Positions 44,231 to 53,989 of a stretch of 64,000 bases of DNA are shown here, one piece after another. Position 1 is the first letter of the stretch. Each line of letters begins with the position of its first letter. Below the pieces are notes generated by a model. The model was given only the letters and a program-made list of their open reading frames with translations, did no database searches and was not told the origin of the DNA. A program made the position numbers and the translations under genes. Source of the stretch: Parasegetibacter sp. NRK P23 (GTDB lineage Bacteria; Bacteroidota; Bacteroidia; Chitinophagales; Chitinophagaceae). The DNA is taken from NCBI RefSeq assembly GCF_023721715.1, contig NZ_JAMDLG010000001.1:1367889-1431888 (forward strand), written 5' to 3'.

Positions 44231-45622
44231 TTATTGTGAAATAGGAATGGGGCAGGCGAATTTGTCATCGGGGTAACTGATGTTGGCGTTGGCGCTCACA
44301 CAATCGATGCGAACGAGGTTTTTCCGTTTCCTGCTTACGTCAAAAAATGTGTGTCCTTCAAAGCAAAGTTCCCTTCTCCGCTCCGTTAAAATCTCGTTGA
44401 TGATTTCCTGCTGGTCGGTGGAAGAAAAGTTGGTAGCTGAAGTATTGGCGCGTTTGCGGATGGTATTCAGGTCGGCCAGCGCTTCGGTCAGCATATTGCT
44501 TTCGGCATAAGCCTCAGCACGGTTGAGGATCAGTTCCGAAGTGCGGATCAGTTTAATGTTGTTGGCGCTGTCTGATGTGCCCTGGTATTTTTTAGGGAAG
44601 AAATACTCCGTCCCGGAGATGGTAGCTTTCACGAACATGGTGGCCGAAGAACGGATATCAGCGGGCAGGTAGAGATTCAGCACATCATTGGTTGCCGCCC
44701 ACTGCACCTGACTGGTGACAAGCGGGTTGTAGTTTTCCCCAAGACTACCGCCTGTCCTGGTTCCATAGGCCAGTTCAAAAATACTTTCATTCGAAATATT
44801 CTTCCTGCTCCAGGAGTTCACGTATTGCGCCCTGGTAAGCAGACGGTAATTATTCGGTGTGATGATATCCGTTGCCAGCGCGATCACTTCTTCCCAATCG
44901 CCCTTGTACAAATGCACCCTGCTCAATAATGCTTTCGCGGCATCCCCGGAGAGCCAGGTTTTATCGTTACCACCGGCGTAAATAGCGGTGCTGTTGGCAT
45001 ACAAAGCGATAGCGGAATCCAGGTCCTTCACCACCTGGTCGTACACTTCTTTCACGGAAGCACGGTTGCCCGCGGGTTCTATTACCGGGCCATTCACCGT
45101 TTTCAGGATGATGCCCGGGTGGGAAGCATCAGGCGTATAAGCATACGACTGCGCAAACACACGCACGAGATCAAAATGTACCAGCGCACGAATAGTGTAA
45201 GCATCGGCCAGCATCCTGTTCTTCTGGATCAGGCTCGCATCCTTTACATTTCCGATATAAGCAAGAATATTGTTGGCATTGAAAATGATGCGGTAAGCGG
45301 TATTGTAGAAACCGCGCATGTCGTTGTCGATATTGTTGTTGGTGAAGTTGAAACTCAGTCCCAGCGACTGGTTCGCGGCACGTGTATATTTAATGTTGCC
45401 ACCCGTAACTTCAGGGAAAGCATAAAAGAACTTCAGGTAATAATCATTCGCCTTCAGGTTTTCGTAGCAGCCCACGAGCGTGGTGCGTGCACCTTCAAAA
45501 TTGGTGAAGATTTCTGAAACGGGCACGTTGTTGGGCGATTCCTGCTCCAGGAACTTTTTGCAGGATGTGACGGTGAAAAGCGTTGTAACCGCCAGTAATA
45601 ATATGATGCTATTTTTACGCAT
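44231..45622 (-). CDS. SusD/RagB family lipoprotein (sigma-regulated locus)
   Basis: The 463-residue protein has a lipoprotein leader (LLAVTTLFTVTSC, Cys21) and a compact SusD fold: LADAYTIRALVHFDLVRVF, AKALLSRVHLYKGDWEEVIALA, LIRTSELILNRAEAYAES, LNTIRKRAN, ILTERRRELCFEGHTFFDVSR. It is shorter than the PUL SusD proteins (560-581 residues), as in the RagB-like subfamily that serves non-starch or non-glycan substrates. Its SusC partner is 21 bp upstream. Confidence 0.9.
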   Translation of the reverse strand: MRKNSIILLLAVTTLFTVTSCKKFLEQESPNNVPVSEIFTNFEGARTTLVGCYENLKANDYYLKFFYAFPEVTGGNIKYTRAANQSLGLSFNFTNNNIDNDMRGFYNTAYRIIFNANNILAYIGNVKDASLIQKNRMLADAYTIRALVHFDLVRVFAQSYAYTPDASHPGIILKTVNGPVIEPAGNRASVKEVYDQVVKDLDSAIALYANSTAIYAGGNDKTWLSGDAAKALLSRVHLYKGDWEEVIALATDIITPNNYRLLTRAQYVNSWSRKNISNESIFELAYGTRTGGSLGENYNPLVTSQVQWAATNDVLNLYLPADIRSSATMFVKATISGTEYFFPKKYQGTSDSANNIKLIRTSELILNRAEAYAESNMLTEALADLNTIRKRANTSATNFSSTDQQEIINEILTERRRELCFEGHTFFDVSRKRKNLVRIDCVSANANISYPDDKFACPIPISQ

Positions 45623-45643
45623 TGCAATTAAATTTTGGAACGT

Positions 45644-48600
45644 TTATAAACCGAGGCGAACACCCCAGGTGAAGCTCTGCGCCTCCGGGAAACTGTATTT
45701 GTATTCACGAACGCCGTTGCGGCCCCTGGGTGAATCCTGTTTGTACCAGTACAGCAGGTTGGTGCCGTTTCCATAAACCGTTACGGAAACACCTTTCAGT
45801 TTCTCGGTCACTTTTTTAGGCAGCTGATAAGAGATACCCACATTGCTCAGTTTAATGAACGTATCGTCGTAAACATATTTTGAGGAGTTGCTCACAATCG
45901 GGTTACCCTGGCCGCTCACACCCGTAGACAGTTTCGGGATATTCGTGATATCACCCGGCTTTTGCCAGCGGTCGAGCAGGTTCACACTCATGTTGCGCTC
46001 CGGCAGGTTCCGGCCATTGTTCTCGTTGATGTAATCGATCAGTGTTTTCGCCCCAAAGGAGTACAGTATATTCACGGTAAGCGAGATGCCTTTGTAACCG
46101 AACGCGTTGATGAAACCACCTTGAGCCTTCGGCAAACGATCACCGAGGTAATAGGCGTTCTGCAGGTTTCGGTCAAGGTCAGTGGCGTTAACGATCTTGC
46201 CGGTGTTGTCGTAATACATTTCTCTTCCTGTGGCCGGGTCCACACCCGCGAATTCAAAGCCCCATATCGCAGTGGTGCTCACGGATGATTTCAGCAGAGC
46301 CGCCAGATAATTCTGGGAAGCGTAACGCGTATAATCGTTTTTCACTTCCAGCACTTTGTTTTCGTTGTAACCTACGTTCAGCGTAGAGGTCCACCTGAAA
46401 TCTCCGGTGAAAATCTGGGCGGTGATACCTGCGTCAAAACCCCGGTTCCGCATTTTGGCTACGTTGGCCAATACTGAGCTGAACCCGTTTTCGATGGGCG
46501 TGGTGATGGTGGAAATAGCATCATCGGTGATATTATTGTATACATCAGCGCTGATGTTAAAGCGTTTCAGGAAACTGAAGTCAAGACCGATATTCGTTTT
46601 GTACCCTTTCTCCCAGCCAAGACCGGGATTGGGTGCGGTAGAGATATAGGAAGAAGTCTGGTCGTTGTACCCTGTACTGCTGAAAGTATAGATGCCACGG
46701 GCCTGGTAGCTGCCGATACGCGAGTTGCCGGTTGTTCCGTAACTCACTCTTAACCGGAGCATGTCTATCCAGTTTTGTTCCCGCAGGAAGTTCTCCCTGT
46801 TGATGAGCCAGCCCAGACCGGCAGCGGAGTTCACGGTGGCGTTCACATCGGTGCCGAAGATCGATGACGCATCATAACGACCACTGAGGGAAAGAAAATA
46901 TTTCTCAGAAAAATTATAGATCGCCTGCCCATAGCCCGATACTGTAGATGCGGTTTGTCTTGAAGAGGCCGACTGGCGGTTTTGCGCCACACTCAGTTCT
47001 GTTATGCCCGAGTAGGTGAAGCCACTTCCCGATCCGCGCAGCAATTTGGTTTGCTCGCCGCGGGCTTCGAAGCCAGCCGTAACATCGAGTTTGTGGCGGG
47101 CAGCCAGTTTGCCCGACCAGTTCACCTGGGAAGAACTGATCCAGCTGAAATCGGTACGGTCATAAATTTCGGCGAAGCCATTCAGGTTCTCACCGGTGGC
47201 ATTCTTCGGACTTTTGAAAAGATCCAGTTTATTGATCAGTCCATCCACACCAAAGCTGGAGGACAAACGCAGGTTCTTCAAAGGCTCATATTCCATCCTG
47301 AAAACACCGTTCATGGTACCACCGGAGTGTTTGTTCCTGTTCTGCGCCAGCACCGCGAGCGGGTTCGGCACACCCAGGCTTGACAATTTATAGAAGGAAC
47401 CATCAGCGTTGTAAACCGGGATATTCGGCGCAATGGGTACTATCGCATAAGCGTTTTGCGCTGTTTTGTTGGTGATGCTCGGTGCCAGCGACATGCTGAA
47501 ACCCAGCTTTTTGTTGATGCGGTGATCGATGCGCATCCTGATGTACAGCTTCTGGAAATCGTTTCCTTTCTGAATGGATTGCTGGTCAAGGTAGGAGCCG
47601 GATATCCTGAATTGTGTAGACTCCGTGCCACCGGAAAGATCGATGTCCAGGTTCCTGAAAGTGCCGAACCTGTTCAGTAATTCAAACCAGTTCGTATTAA
47701 TATCGGGTGAGCCTGCCAGTTGGTCGGCATCAAATTCGGTACGGCCATCATTGAGGTAAGTTTCTTTCAACAATTGGTGGTACTCCGGTCCCGAGAGCCA
47801 TTTTAACCTGTTGATGGACTGGCTCCAGCCGTTGCTGTAATTGATGTTCAGCCTTGCTCTTCCGGCCCTGCCTTTTTTGGTGGTGATGATGATCACCCCG
47901 TTGCTGGCATTCGCGCCATAGATGGCGGCCGCCGCGGCATCTTTCAACACGGATATGCTTTCGATATCATCCGGGTTAATACCGGCCATCGCGTTCAGGA
48001 GTTCCTCATTGTTGAGAAAAGCAACAGGTTCATCCTTTTTCCGTTGCTCCGTAATAGGCACACCGTCCACCACGAACAAAGGCTGCGCCGATGTGGTGAG
48101 GTCGGTGGAGTTTGCACCATTCAACCCTGAAAGGGAATTCTGCCCGCGGATATTGATCTTTACGGGTGTACCCAGTTCAGTATTGGTCACGACCTGCATA
48201 CCGGGTACCAGCCCTTCCAGCATTTTATCGAAACTTTCAATAGGGCGCGTGGTTTGCAGTTGCTGCGCGGAAACAGTGGCCACACTTCCCACCACTTCTT
48301 CTTTACGTTTTGGCTTGCTGTATCCATTTGTAACGACGAAGGCGGAAAGTTCCTGTACGTTTTTCTCAAGCGTAATATCTATACTGCTATGCCCACTTAC
48401 CCTGTATTCCTTTTTGTGGTAACCCACATACGTGAATACCAGCGTACCACCAACGGCCTCCTCAGCGTTGAGTTGCATGGTAAATTCTCCCCTTTCGTTG
48501 GTGACTGAAGCTTTTTTCGTTCCCTTCAACAGGATCACCGCGCCACTGAGCGGATCGCCCATATCGTTGTACACATGTCCGCGGATTTCGCGGGGCGGAA

Positions 48601-48994
48601 CGGGCAAATCTTTATTGGCCGCGTCTTCCTTCCGGCGGATCACCACGATCTTGTCTTCTATCGTGAAAGTGAGGCCACGTTCATCAAGAAGTTCACGCAG
48701 GACCGTTTCCAGCGAAGCGTCTTTAGCACGCACATTAAAAGGACCGGTGTTTTTCAACAGATCGTAATCGTACCAGAAATTGTACCCGGTCTGTTGTTTA
48801 AGGGAAGAAAAAACTTTCTCCATGGAATTGAACCTCCCATTGAGATTGATCTTTTGCGAGAAGCCTGTTGCGGAAACCTGCAAACAGGTGATGGTCATGA
48901 ACACGATAAGCATCCTCATAAACAGGAGTGTTTGCCGCAGCAACGCCCTGTTTTGCAGGAAGTTGCCACAAAGTTGTAACTTCATACGAAACAT
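45644..48994 (-). CDS. SusC-type TonB-dependent transporter with N-terminal STN domain
   Basis: The 1,116-residue protein has an N-terminal extension and signal segment. A secretin/TonB short N-terminal (STN) domain spans about 50-121 (MEKVFSSLKQQTGYNFWYD, ETVLRELLDERGLTFTIED). A CarboxypepD_reg-like domain (136-220), the plug (NIRGQNSL, ASNGVIIITTKKG) and a full barrel follow. An STN domain signals to FecR-type anti-sigma factors, and FecR and ECF sigma genes lie directly upstream, so substrate binding outside probably switches on this operon. An in-frame ATG at 48985 is an equally possible start. Substrate unknown. Confidence 0.92.
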   Translation of the reverse strand: MFRMKLQLCGNFLQNRALLRQTLLFMRMLIVFMTITCLQVSATGFSQKINLNGRFNSMEKVFSSLKQQTGYNFWYDYDLLKNTGPFNVRAKDASLETVLRELLDERGLTFTIEDKIVVIRRKEDAANKDLPVPPREIRGHVYNDMGDPLSGAVILLKGTKKASVTNERGEFTMQLNAEEAVGGTLVFTYVGYHKKEYRVSGHSSIDITLEKNVQELSAFVVTNGYSKPKRKEEVVGSVATVSAQQLQTTRPIESFDKMLEGLVPGMQVVTNTELGTPVKINIRGQNSLSGLNGANSTDLTTSAQPLFVVDGVPITEQRKKDEPVAFLNNEELLNAMAGINPDDIESISVLKDAAAAAIYGANASNGVIIITTKKGRAGRARLNINYSNGWSQSINRLKWLSGPEYHQLLKETYLNDGRTEFDADQLAGSPDINTNWFELLNRFGTFRNLDIDLSGGTESTQFRISGSYLDQQSIQKGNDFQKLYIRMRIDHRINKKLGFSMSLAPSITNKTAQNAYAIVPIAPNIPVYNADGSFYKLSSLGVPNPLAVLAQNRNKHSGGTMNGVFRMEYEPLKNLRLSSSFGVDGLINKLDLFKSPKNATGENLNGFAEIYDRTDFSWISSSQVNWSGKLAARHKLDVTAGFEARGEQTKLLRGSGSGFTYSGITELSVAQNRQSASSRQTASTVSGYGQAIYNFSEKYFLSLSGRYDASSIFGTDVNATVNSAAGLGWLINRENFLREQNWIDMLRLRVSYGTTGNSRIGSYQARGIYTFSSTGYNDQTSSYISTAPNPGLGWEKGYKTNIGLDFSFLKRFNISADVYNNITDDAISTITTPIENGFSSVLANVAKMRNRGFDAGITAQIFTGDFRWTSTLNVGYNENKVLEVKNDYTRYASQNYLAALLKSSVSTTAIWGFEFAGVDPATGREMYYDNTGKIVNATDLDRNLQNAYYLGDRLPKAQGGFINAFGYKGISLTVNILYSFGAKTLIDYINENNGRNLPERNMSVNLLDRWQKPGDITNIPKLSTGVSGQGNPIVSNSSKYVYDDTFIKLSNVGISYQLPKKVTEKLKGVSVTVYGNGTNLLYWYKQDSPRGRNGVREYKYSFPEAQSFTWGVRLGL

Positions 48995-49097
48995 TGTTTT
49001 GGTTTTCTGATCTAGATCCGTGAGACGATTTTTATCGGGGAACGAACAATTTCACCAGGGGCGGGCCTAATCGCTCCTGGTTCTTGTTCACTCCTTT

Positions 49098-50255
49098 TTA
49101 TGGTGATACAGTTAGTATATTTCCTTCCAGTTTACAGTGCACGCCAGACAACTCCAGTACGCGCAAAACTTTCGACAATGAGCTGTTGCGGCTGATCTCT
49201 CCCACGAGGTGCTTTTCAGGAACATCGCCCGTGTACACCACTTTTACCTTGTACCATCTTTCCATCTGCCGCATAATCGTGGGGATATCCGCTTTGTGAA
49301 AACTGAACAACCCGTTTTTCCACGCCAGTTCATGTGCTTCGTTGGCGGCATGCTTTTCAAAATCTGCATCTCCGGGTGAGATACTGGCTACGGATCCCGG
49401 CTCTAATTGAATGGAAGCGTTGCCGTGTTTGAGTTTTACGGCCCCTTCCGTGAGTGTTGTCCGAATATCCTGTTCGTTCGCATACGCCATTACATTAAAG
49501 TGCGTTCCAAGCACTTCCAGTTCCATACCACGGGCATATACGCGGAAAGGCATTTCCGTATTCTTTTTCACTTCGAAATATGCTTCCCCCGAAAGCTCCA
49601 CCCGGCGTTCTTTTCCTGTAAAAGCGCTGGGGTATTTTAATGCGCTGGCAGCGTTTAACCATACCCGTGTGCCATCCGGAAGCACCACGCTGTATTGTCC
49701 GCCTTCAGGTGTTTGCAGGGTGTTTTCAACAGGTACCTCGCCGTTGTTTTCTCCCGCGTAAACAAGGAGATCATCACCGGACTTAACGGGTTTCATCCCC
49801 GGTTGTTCCGCCAATGCGCCTACGCCTTGCTGGTCCAGTACGATCACCTTCCCATCAGCCAGCACCAGCGTGGCATGGTTGCCGCCTGGTGCGGCATCAG
49901 CTTGCTGAAAAGTATTTTTATCGGGAGAGAAAAGATAGAATCCTGTAATCACAAATGCGGCCACCGCGGCGGCAGCGACAGTGGTCCTGACCCAGCTTCG
50001 GCGGAAGCCTATCACCTTCGGCCTGCTTTCTTCCGCAATATGTTGCTTTACATTGTTCAGTACCTGCTGCTTATGGCTCTCTCCGGCAGGAAACGCTGGT
50101 TCAGTTTCAGCGAATGCCTTCAACATCGCGGGGTCCCATGCATCGGTGGGCATCTCTCCGGAGCGCATGGCCTCGTGAAGTTTATCGAGTTCCTCCGGCG
50201 TAATACGATCGTTCAGGTAACGATCCGCCAGTTCCTGGAAGGATTGTTTTTCCAT
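49098..50255 (-). CDS. FecR family anti-sigma factor
   Basis: The 385-residue protein has a cytoplasmic N-terminal region that would bind the sigma factor (1-80), one transmembrane helix (89-109), a periplasmic FecR domain (about 135-235, VVLPDGTRVWLNAASALKYP, VELSGEAYFEVKK, LEVLGTHFNVMAYA) and a C-terminal DUF4974 domain (about 310-385, DIPTIMRQMERWYKVKVVY) that resembles STN. It holds the ECF sigma factor until the STN domain of the transporter signals. The gene begins 44 bp after the sigma gene and ends 103 bp before the SusC start. Confidence 0.93.
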   Translation of the reverse strand: MEKQSFQELADRYLNDRITPEELDKLHEAMRSGEMPTDAWDPAMLKAFAETEPAFPAGESHKQQVLNNVKQHIAEESRPKVIGFRRSWVRTTVAAAAVAAFVITGFYLFSPDKNTFQQADAAPGGNHATLVLADGKVIVLDQQGVGALAEQPGMKPVKSGDDLLVYAGENNGEVPVENTLQTPEGGQYSVVLPDGTRVWLNAASALKYPSAFTGKERRVELSGEAYFEVKKNTEMPFRVYARGMELEVLGTHFNVMAYANEQDIRTTLTEGAVKLKHGNASIQLEPGSVASISPGDADFEKHAANEAHELAWKNGLFSFHKADIPTIMRQMERWYKVKVVYTGDVPEKHLVGEISRNSSLSKVLRVLELSGVHCKLEGNILTVSP

Positions 50256-50299
50256 AACGTAGTTGGTACAAAGTGGTTACCTGGATGACGGCTGTAGAA

Positions 50300-50899
50300 T
50301 CAAAACGTTAACATGGCCGTGAAAAAAAATTTCAGGGCGGTGAAAAGCCACCAGAGCGGCAGCAGCATTTTCCGGAGTCTGGATACTGCCCTGGCCAGAA
50401 AAACCCGGGACGAAACCGGTGTAATGCCCAGTCTTTCAGCGATCTGTGTATGGTTCAACCCTTCCAGGTAACTCAGGGTAAAAACGGCCTTAAGTTGGGG
50501 AGAAAGGCGGCCAATCGCGTCATTCAATTGTTCCCTTTGCTCTTTGCGTTCCATGAAATCGGGCGCCTCCGCATCCGTAGAAAAGTAGCGGCGCAGTTCT
50601 TCCATGTTCTCCTCGCGGAACACTTTGTTCCGGAGATGGTCGTACACCAGGTTTCGGGAAACCGTGTAGAGAAAGGCAGGGAAATTATCGAGATCAACCA
50701 GCCGGGCGCGGTTGTTCCATAAACGGATAAATATCTCTTGCGCAAGGTCATCCGCTATTTCAGGGGATTTGGTGAGCCGGATCGCGATACCATATACATA
50801 GTCCCATGCCTGAAGGAAGAACACTTCAAACGCGGCGGAATCGCCTGCGGCGATCTTCCGCAACAGGTCGGGATCGGTATGAAAAGAGGGAGCAGTCAA
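50300..50899 (-). CDS. ECF sigma-70 factor (FecI-like, Bacteroides type)
   Basis: The 199-residue protein has region 2 (AFEVFFLQAWDYVYGIAIRL, PEIADDLAQEIFIRLWNN) and region 4 (RLSPQLKAVFTLSYLEGLNHTQIAERLGI) of ECF sigma factors. An odd feature is the hydrophobic C-terminal tail (LLPLWWLFTALKFFFTAMLTF), common in Bacteroidota members and possibly membrane-bound. It is the first gene of the sigma/FecR/SusCD operon. Its upstream region contains copy B of the 101-nt repeat. Confidence 0.93.
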   Translation of the reverse strand: MTAPSFHTDPDLLRKIAAGDSAAFEVFFLQAWDYVYGIAIRLTKSPEIADDLAQEIFIRLWNNRARLVDLDNFPAFLYTVSRNLVYDHLRNKVFREENMEELRRYFSTDAEAPDFMERKEQREQLNDAIGRLSPQLKAVFTLSYLEGLNHTQIAERLGITPVSSRVFLARAVSRLRKMLLPLWWLFTALKFFFTAMLTF

Positions 50900-50949
50900 A
50901 CCAGCGCTTTAACCCTTGCAAGTTAGTGCAGTGGAGCCAAGGGGTCAAA

Positions 50950-51050
50950 TACGGTGAAAAAACATACGGAGGTAAAGTGTTTACACGGGGTATGCCAGTT
51001 TTGTGGAAACAGACATGTTCGGTGAAAATACGGGGTACCCGGTGCCACCG
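50950..51050. repeat. Dispersed 101-nt repeat, copy B
   Basis: It begins TACGGTGAAAAAA and ends GGGTACCCGGTGCCACCG; the GGGTACCC is a perfect palindrome (GGGTTACCC in copy A). It aligns end to end with 42289-42389. It lies 51-151 bp before the ECF sigma start, in a 316-bp gene-free region (50900-51215) that otherwise holds only the terminator at 51147. Confidence 0.8.
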
Positions 51051-51146
51051 CTGGTACTTTCCACCCGAAAACGCGTCGAAATAACGGGAACCTATGGGTG
51101 TTTCCCTTCAAGGTGATACCGTGTTGCATTACGATTGCTAACTGCT

Positions 51147-51174
51147 AAAAAAAGCGCTCCCGTATCGGGAGCGC
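51147..51174 (-). terminator. Rho-independent terminator of the outer-membrane barrel gene
   Basis: On the minus strand GCGCTCCCG, the loop ATA and CGGGAGCGC form a 9-bp GC-rich stem followed by seven T. It lies about 40 bp after the stop at 51216. Confidence 0.88.
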
Positions 51175-51215
51175 CTGTGACCGCCTCTTACTATTTATAA
51201 ATGCTGATGCCGTGG

Positions 51216-51863
51216 TTAGAACCCGATGCCGATGTAAATACCCACCACGCTGTTCTTGGAATCGCCGGTGAGGTTTCCTGAAAGGCTGCCGGATTTTCCG
51301 ATCTCGCTCATACCATAACTGTAACGGGCACCGATGGTTACGTTAGAAATATCCACGCCGATACCTGCGGCCAGACCAGCATCAAACCGGTTGAAGTTTT
51401 CCGCATTCAGTTCGGTGGCGCCGTTAATGGTGCCATTGTCATCCATATCTTTAATGTTTGCCGCAGCCAGGTAGCTGATGTACGGACCACCATGGATGTT
51501 GAAGTTGCTGCCCAGGTTGATCACCGCCATTACGGGCAATTCAACGTAGTGCAGGTTAAAACGGTATTCTCCTGATCCCTGAAAAAAGTTATCATAACGG
51601 AGTTTTGCTCCTTTGTTGGAATAAGTAAGTTCAGGCTGGATGGAGAAGCCCCTGGCGATGGGTAGTTTTGCGAAGAAACCTACGTTTGGCCCCAGTTTCA
51701 TGTTGTTGTCGTCCACTTCGTCCACATATAAATTGGAGAGGTTGGCCCCAAGTTTCAACCCGAATTTGGGGGAAAGTGAAGACTCGGATGAAGTTTGCTG
51801 CTCCTGTGCCATTGCGGCTGTTCCTAAAAACGCTACGGATAATACTGCTACTAACTTTTTCAT
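51216..51863 (-). CDS. Small outer-membrane beta-barrel protein (PF13568-like)
   Basis: The 215-residue protein has a signal peptide (MKKLVAVLSVAFLGTAAMAQ) and an eight-strand barrel pattern: FGLKLGANLSNLYVD, GPNVGFFAKLPIARGFSIQPELTYSNKGAKL, LHYVELPVMAVIN, GPYISYLAAANI, VTIGARYSYGMSEIG, ending VGIYIGIGF. The PELTYSNKGAK and HYVELPVM segments are typical of the outer-membrane beta-barrel (porin-like) family of Bacteroidota. It is transcribed alone, with its own terminator. The specific role is unknown. Confidence 0.88.
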   Translation of the reverse strand: MKKLVAVLSVAFLGTAAMAQEQQTSSESSLSPKFGLKLGANLSNLYVDEVDDNNMKLGPNVGFFAKLPIARGFSIQPELTYSNKGAKLRYDNFFQGSGEYRFNLHYVELPVMAVINLGSNFNIHGGPYISYLAAANIKDMDDNGTINGATELNAENFNRFDAGLAAGIGVDISNVTIGARYSYGMSEIGKSGSLSGNLTGDSKNSVVGIYIGIGF

Positions 51864-51931
51864 GTTGCGGATTTTTAAATGATCAATCTTTAATTTATAA
51901 GTGCTGATTGTGAATTGCTTATATTCAATTG

Positions 51932-52402
51932 TTATGCCAGATAGGATCTAAGCATCCAGGCGGTCTTTTCGTGGGTGCCCAGGAAATTGGTGAGCATATC
52001 CACTGTTACAGGATCGTCGTGTTCTTCTTCAATTTTGCTGATGTCTTCCCTAAGATGGCGGGAAATGGCCTCGTGGTCGGCAAGCAACTGTTTCACCTGC
52101 TTATCCTGTTCGGTATGGTAAGGCCCTTCTTTCAAACGGGTTCGTCCCAGGAATTCCTTCATGGTGGCCGTGGCTTTTTGCCCCAGTTGGGTAACCCTTT
52201 CTGCAATCTCATCAATTACTTCGCGGATGGTATCGTATTGCCCTTCGTACAGCCGGTGCATTTCCATGAAACTGACGCCCGTTACGTGCCAGTGGTAATT
52301 CCTGGTTTTGGTGAGCAATACATATTCATCGGAAAGCAGGGTGTTGAGGACCGCTGCAATACTTTTCGCGCTTTGTTCTGTAATACCTGTATTCGTTTTC
52401 AT
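51932..52402 (-). CDS. dps: Dps-type ferritin, DNA starvation protection protein
   Basis: The 156-residue protein is a four-helix bundle with the Dps ferroxidase motif TRNYHWHVTGVSFMEMHRLYEGQYD and the partner segment DEIAERVTQLG. It is expected to form 12-subunit cages that oxidise and store iron using hydrogen peroxide and protect DNA in stationary phase. The length and motifs match the family. It is a single gene between the barrel protein and the FAD oxidoreductase. Confidence 0.93.
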   Translation of the reverse strand: MKTNTGITEQSAKSIAAVLNTLLSDEYVLLTKTRNYHWHVTGVSFMEMHRLYEGQYDTIREVIDEIAERVTQLGQKATATMKEFLGRTRLKEGPYHTEQDKQVKQLLADHEAISRHLREDISKIEEEHDDPVTVDMLTNFLGTHEKTAWMLRSYLA

Positions 52403-52455
52403 CTGAAAATGAGTTTGTAGTGATTTGTGGCTTACGTTTTAAAAAATCCGTGCCA

Positions 52456-53658
52456 TTAACGGTTGAAAGAGAATATGCCGAGGTCAGGATTTTCTTTTCC
52501 CATCAGTTCATCCCTGATTAATTGCGCGGCGATGATGCTGAAGGTGATGCCGTTCCCCCCGAATCCCAGGGCGAAGTAGGTGTGTGGGCGGCTTTTATGC
52601 TTCCCGATATACGGTAACCCGTCTTTGGTACCTGCGAAGGTGCCCGCCCATTTAAAATCGGTTTTAAAAGGAAGGTGTGGAAAAAGAGATTTGAATTTTG
52701 CTTCCAGGGCTTTGGCTTTCTGCGGCAGCCGTTCATCTCTTTTCTGTGGATCGGAAAAATCATCGTCCATACCGCCGATGAGAATCCGGTTGTCGGGTGT
52801 GGTGCGCAAGTAGATATATGGGTCTGCGGTTTCCCAGATCAGGGCATCTTTATACCATAATTTTTTCTCCCGGAAAGGTTCGCTCACGATGGCATAGGTG
52901 GAATGAAGCAACTCCACCTGCTGCTCAAGGTATTGTTGTGATTCGTATCCGCAGGCGATCACAAGGTGCTTCGCCTTTATAATAGCACCGGTATCGGTTT
53001 CAAGTTCCACCCCGTTTCTTTTGTGCCTGATGTCCGTAACGGCGGTGCCATCAAATACCTTCAGTCCTTTTTTTGCGGACTGCTCCAGCAATGCATGGGT
53101 GAGCCGGTACGCATCTACCACAGCGCCATCCGCCGACAGCAATCCGGAAGGCGCATTCATGCCGAAAGTTTTTTTCACCTGCTCCCCATTCAGTTTTTTC
53201 AACGGTATGCCGATCTGTTTCCGCAAAGCGTATTCTTCTTCCTGTTCTTTCACATCCTTTTTATAAGAAGCGAACTGGAAACTGGGGCGCAGTTCAAAAC
53301 CACATTCCTCTGGCAACCCTTTGCAGATCTGTTGCAAGTCGTAAATAGATTTTCTGCACAGGAGGTAACTTCTTTCAGCATTCTTCTTTCCCACCTTCTC
53401 CATCAATTCACGCAACGGTGTATCTATTTCGTATTGCAACAATGCCGTAGAAGCCGCGGTACTGCCCATGCCCACGTGCCGCTTATCAACAACGATCACT
53501 TTTTTACCGGCCTTTGCCAAATGCCAGCCCACCAAAGCGCCTGTAATGCCGGCGCCAATAATGGCCACGTCGGCCGTGCTGTTTTTCTGAAGAGAAGGGT
53601 AGCTGTTGACGATGCCGTGCCGCAACAGCCAGTAGGGGTATGCTGAACGAAGGTCCAT
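52456..53658 (-). CDS. FAD-dependent oxidoreductase, DAO family
   Basis: The ATG at 53658 gives 400 residues (a GTG at 53715 would add 19). An N-terminal Rossmann motif GAGITG at 35-40 (DVAIIGAGITGALVGWHLAKAG) is followed by VDKRHVGMGSTAASTALLQYEID. A substrate domain and the C-terminal FAD-closing motif (PHTYFALGFGGNGITFS) complete the D-amino-acid oxidase/glycine oxidase fold. Such enzymes oxidise amines or amino acids with FAD; this branch is uncharacterised. The gene is transcribed in the same direction as Dps, 53 bp away. Confidence 0.85.
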   Translation of the reverse strand: MDLRSAYPYWLLRHGIVNSYPSLQKNSTADVAIIGAGITGALVGWHLAKAGKKVIVVDKRHVGMGSTAASTALLQYEIDTPLRELMEKVGKKNAERSYLLCRKSIYDLQQICKGLPEECGFELRPSFQFASYKKDVKEQEEEYALRKQIGIPLKKLNGEQVKKTFGMNAPSGLLSADGAVVDAYRLTHALLEQSAKKGLKVFDGTAVTDIRHKRNGVELETDTGAIIKAKHLVIACGYESQQYLEQQVELLHSTYAIVSEPFREKKLWYKDALIWETADPYIYLRTTPDNRILIGGMDDDFSDPQKRDERLPQKAKALEAKFKSLFPHLPFKTDFKWAGTFAGTKDGLPYIGKHKSRPHTYFALGFGGNGITFSIIAAQLIRDELMGKENPDLGIFSFNR

Positions 53659-53833
53659 AGAACGTTTTCCACTACTGTAAAAAATACGCTCCACCCTTTG
53701 TTGGGGAAAATCCACCCCAGGAAAAGATGATTTCTACGGTCTTGCCATAGCGCACACGATGCACGGCACGATGGCAAGGTATTTTTAAATACTGCTACGA
53801 GACCCTTTTTAATTCACCAATAAATAAATTTTT

Positions 53834-53980
53834 ATGAGAAGCATACTTTATCTGATAGCAGTGGTACTGATTATAGGTTGGTTACTGGGCGTGTTTGTAT
53901 ACAGCGCCACCGGCCTGATCCACCTCCTGATCGTTCTCGCCATCGTAAGCCTGTTGCTGGGCGTGATCCGGAGAGCGTGA
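53834..53980 (+). CDS. Lmo0937-family small membrane protein
   Basis: A 48-residue product (MRSILYLIAVVLIIGWLLG, then FVYSATGLIHLLIVLAIVSLLLGVIRR) has two hydrophobic helices separated by a Gly/His turn. GWLLG and GLIHLLIVLAI are the hallmarks of the Lmo0937 family (DUF5670), often linked with envelope stress. The start follows an AT-rich leader and the stop lies 9 bp from the convergent helicase gene. Confidence 0.8.
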   Translation: MRSILYLIAVVLIIGWLLGVFVYSATGLIHLLIVLAIVSLLLGVIRRA

Positions 53981-53989
53981 CGAAAACAA

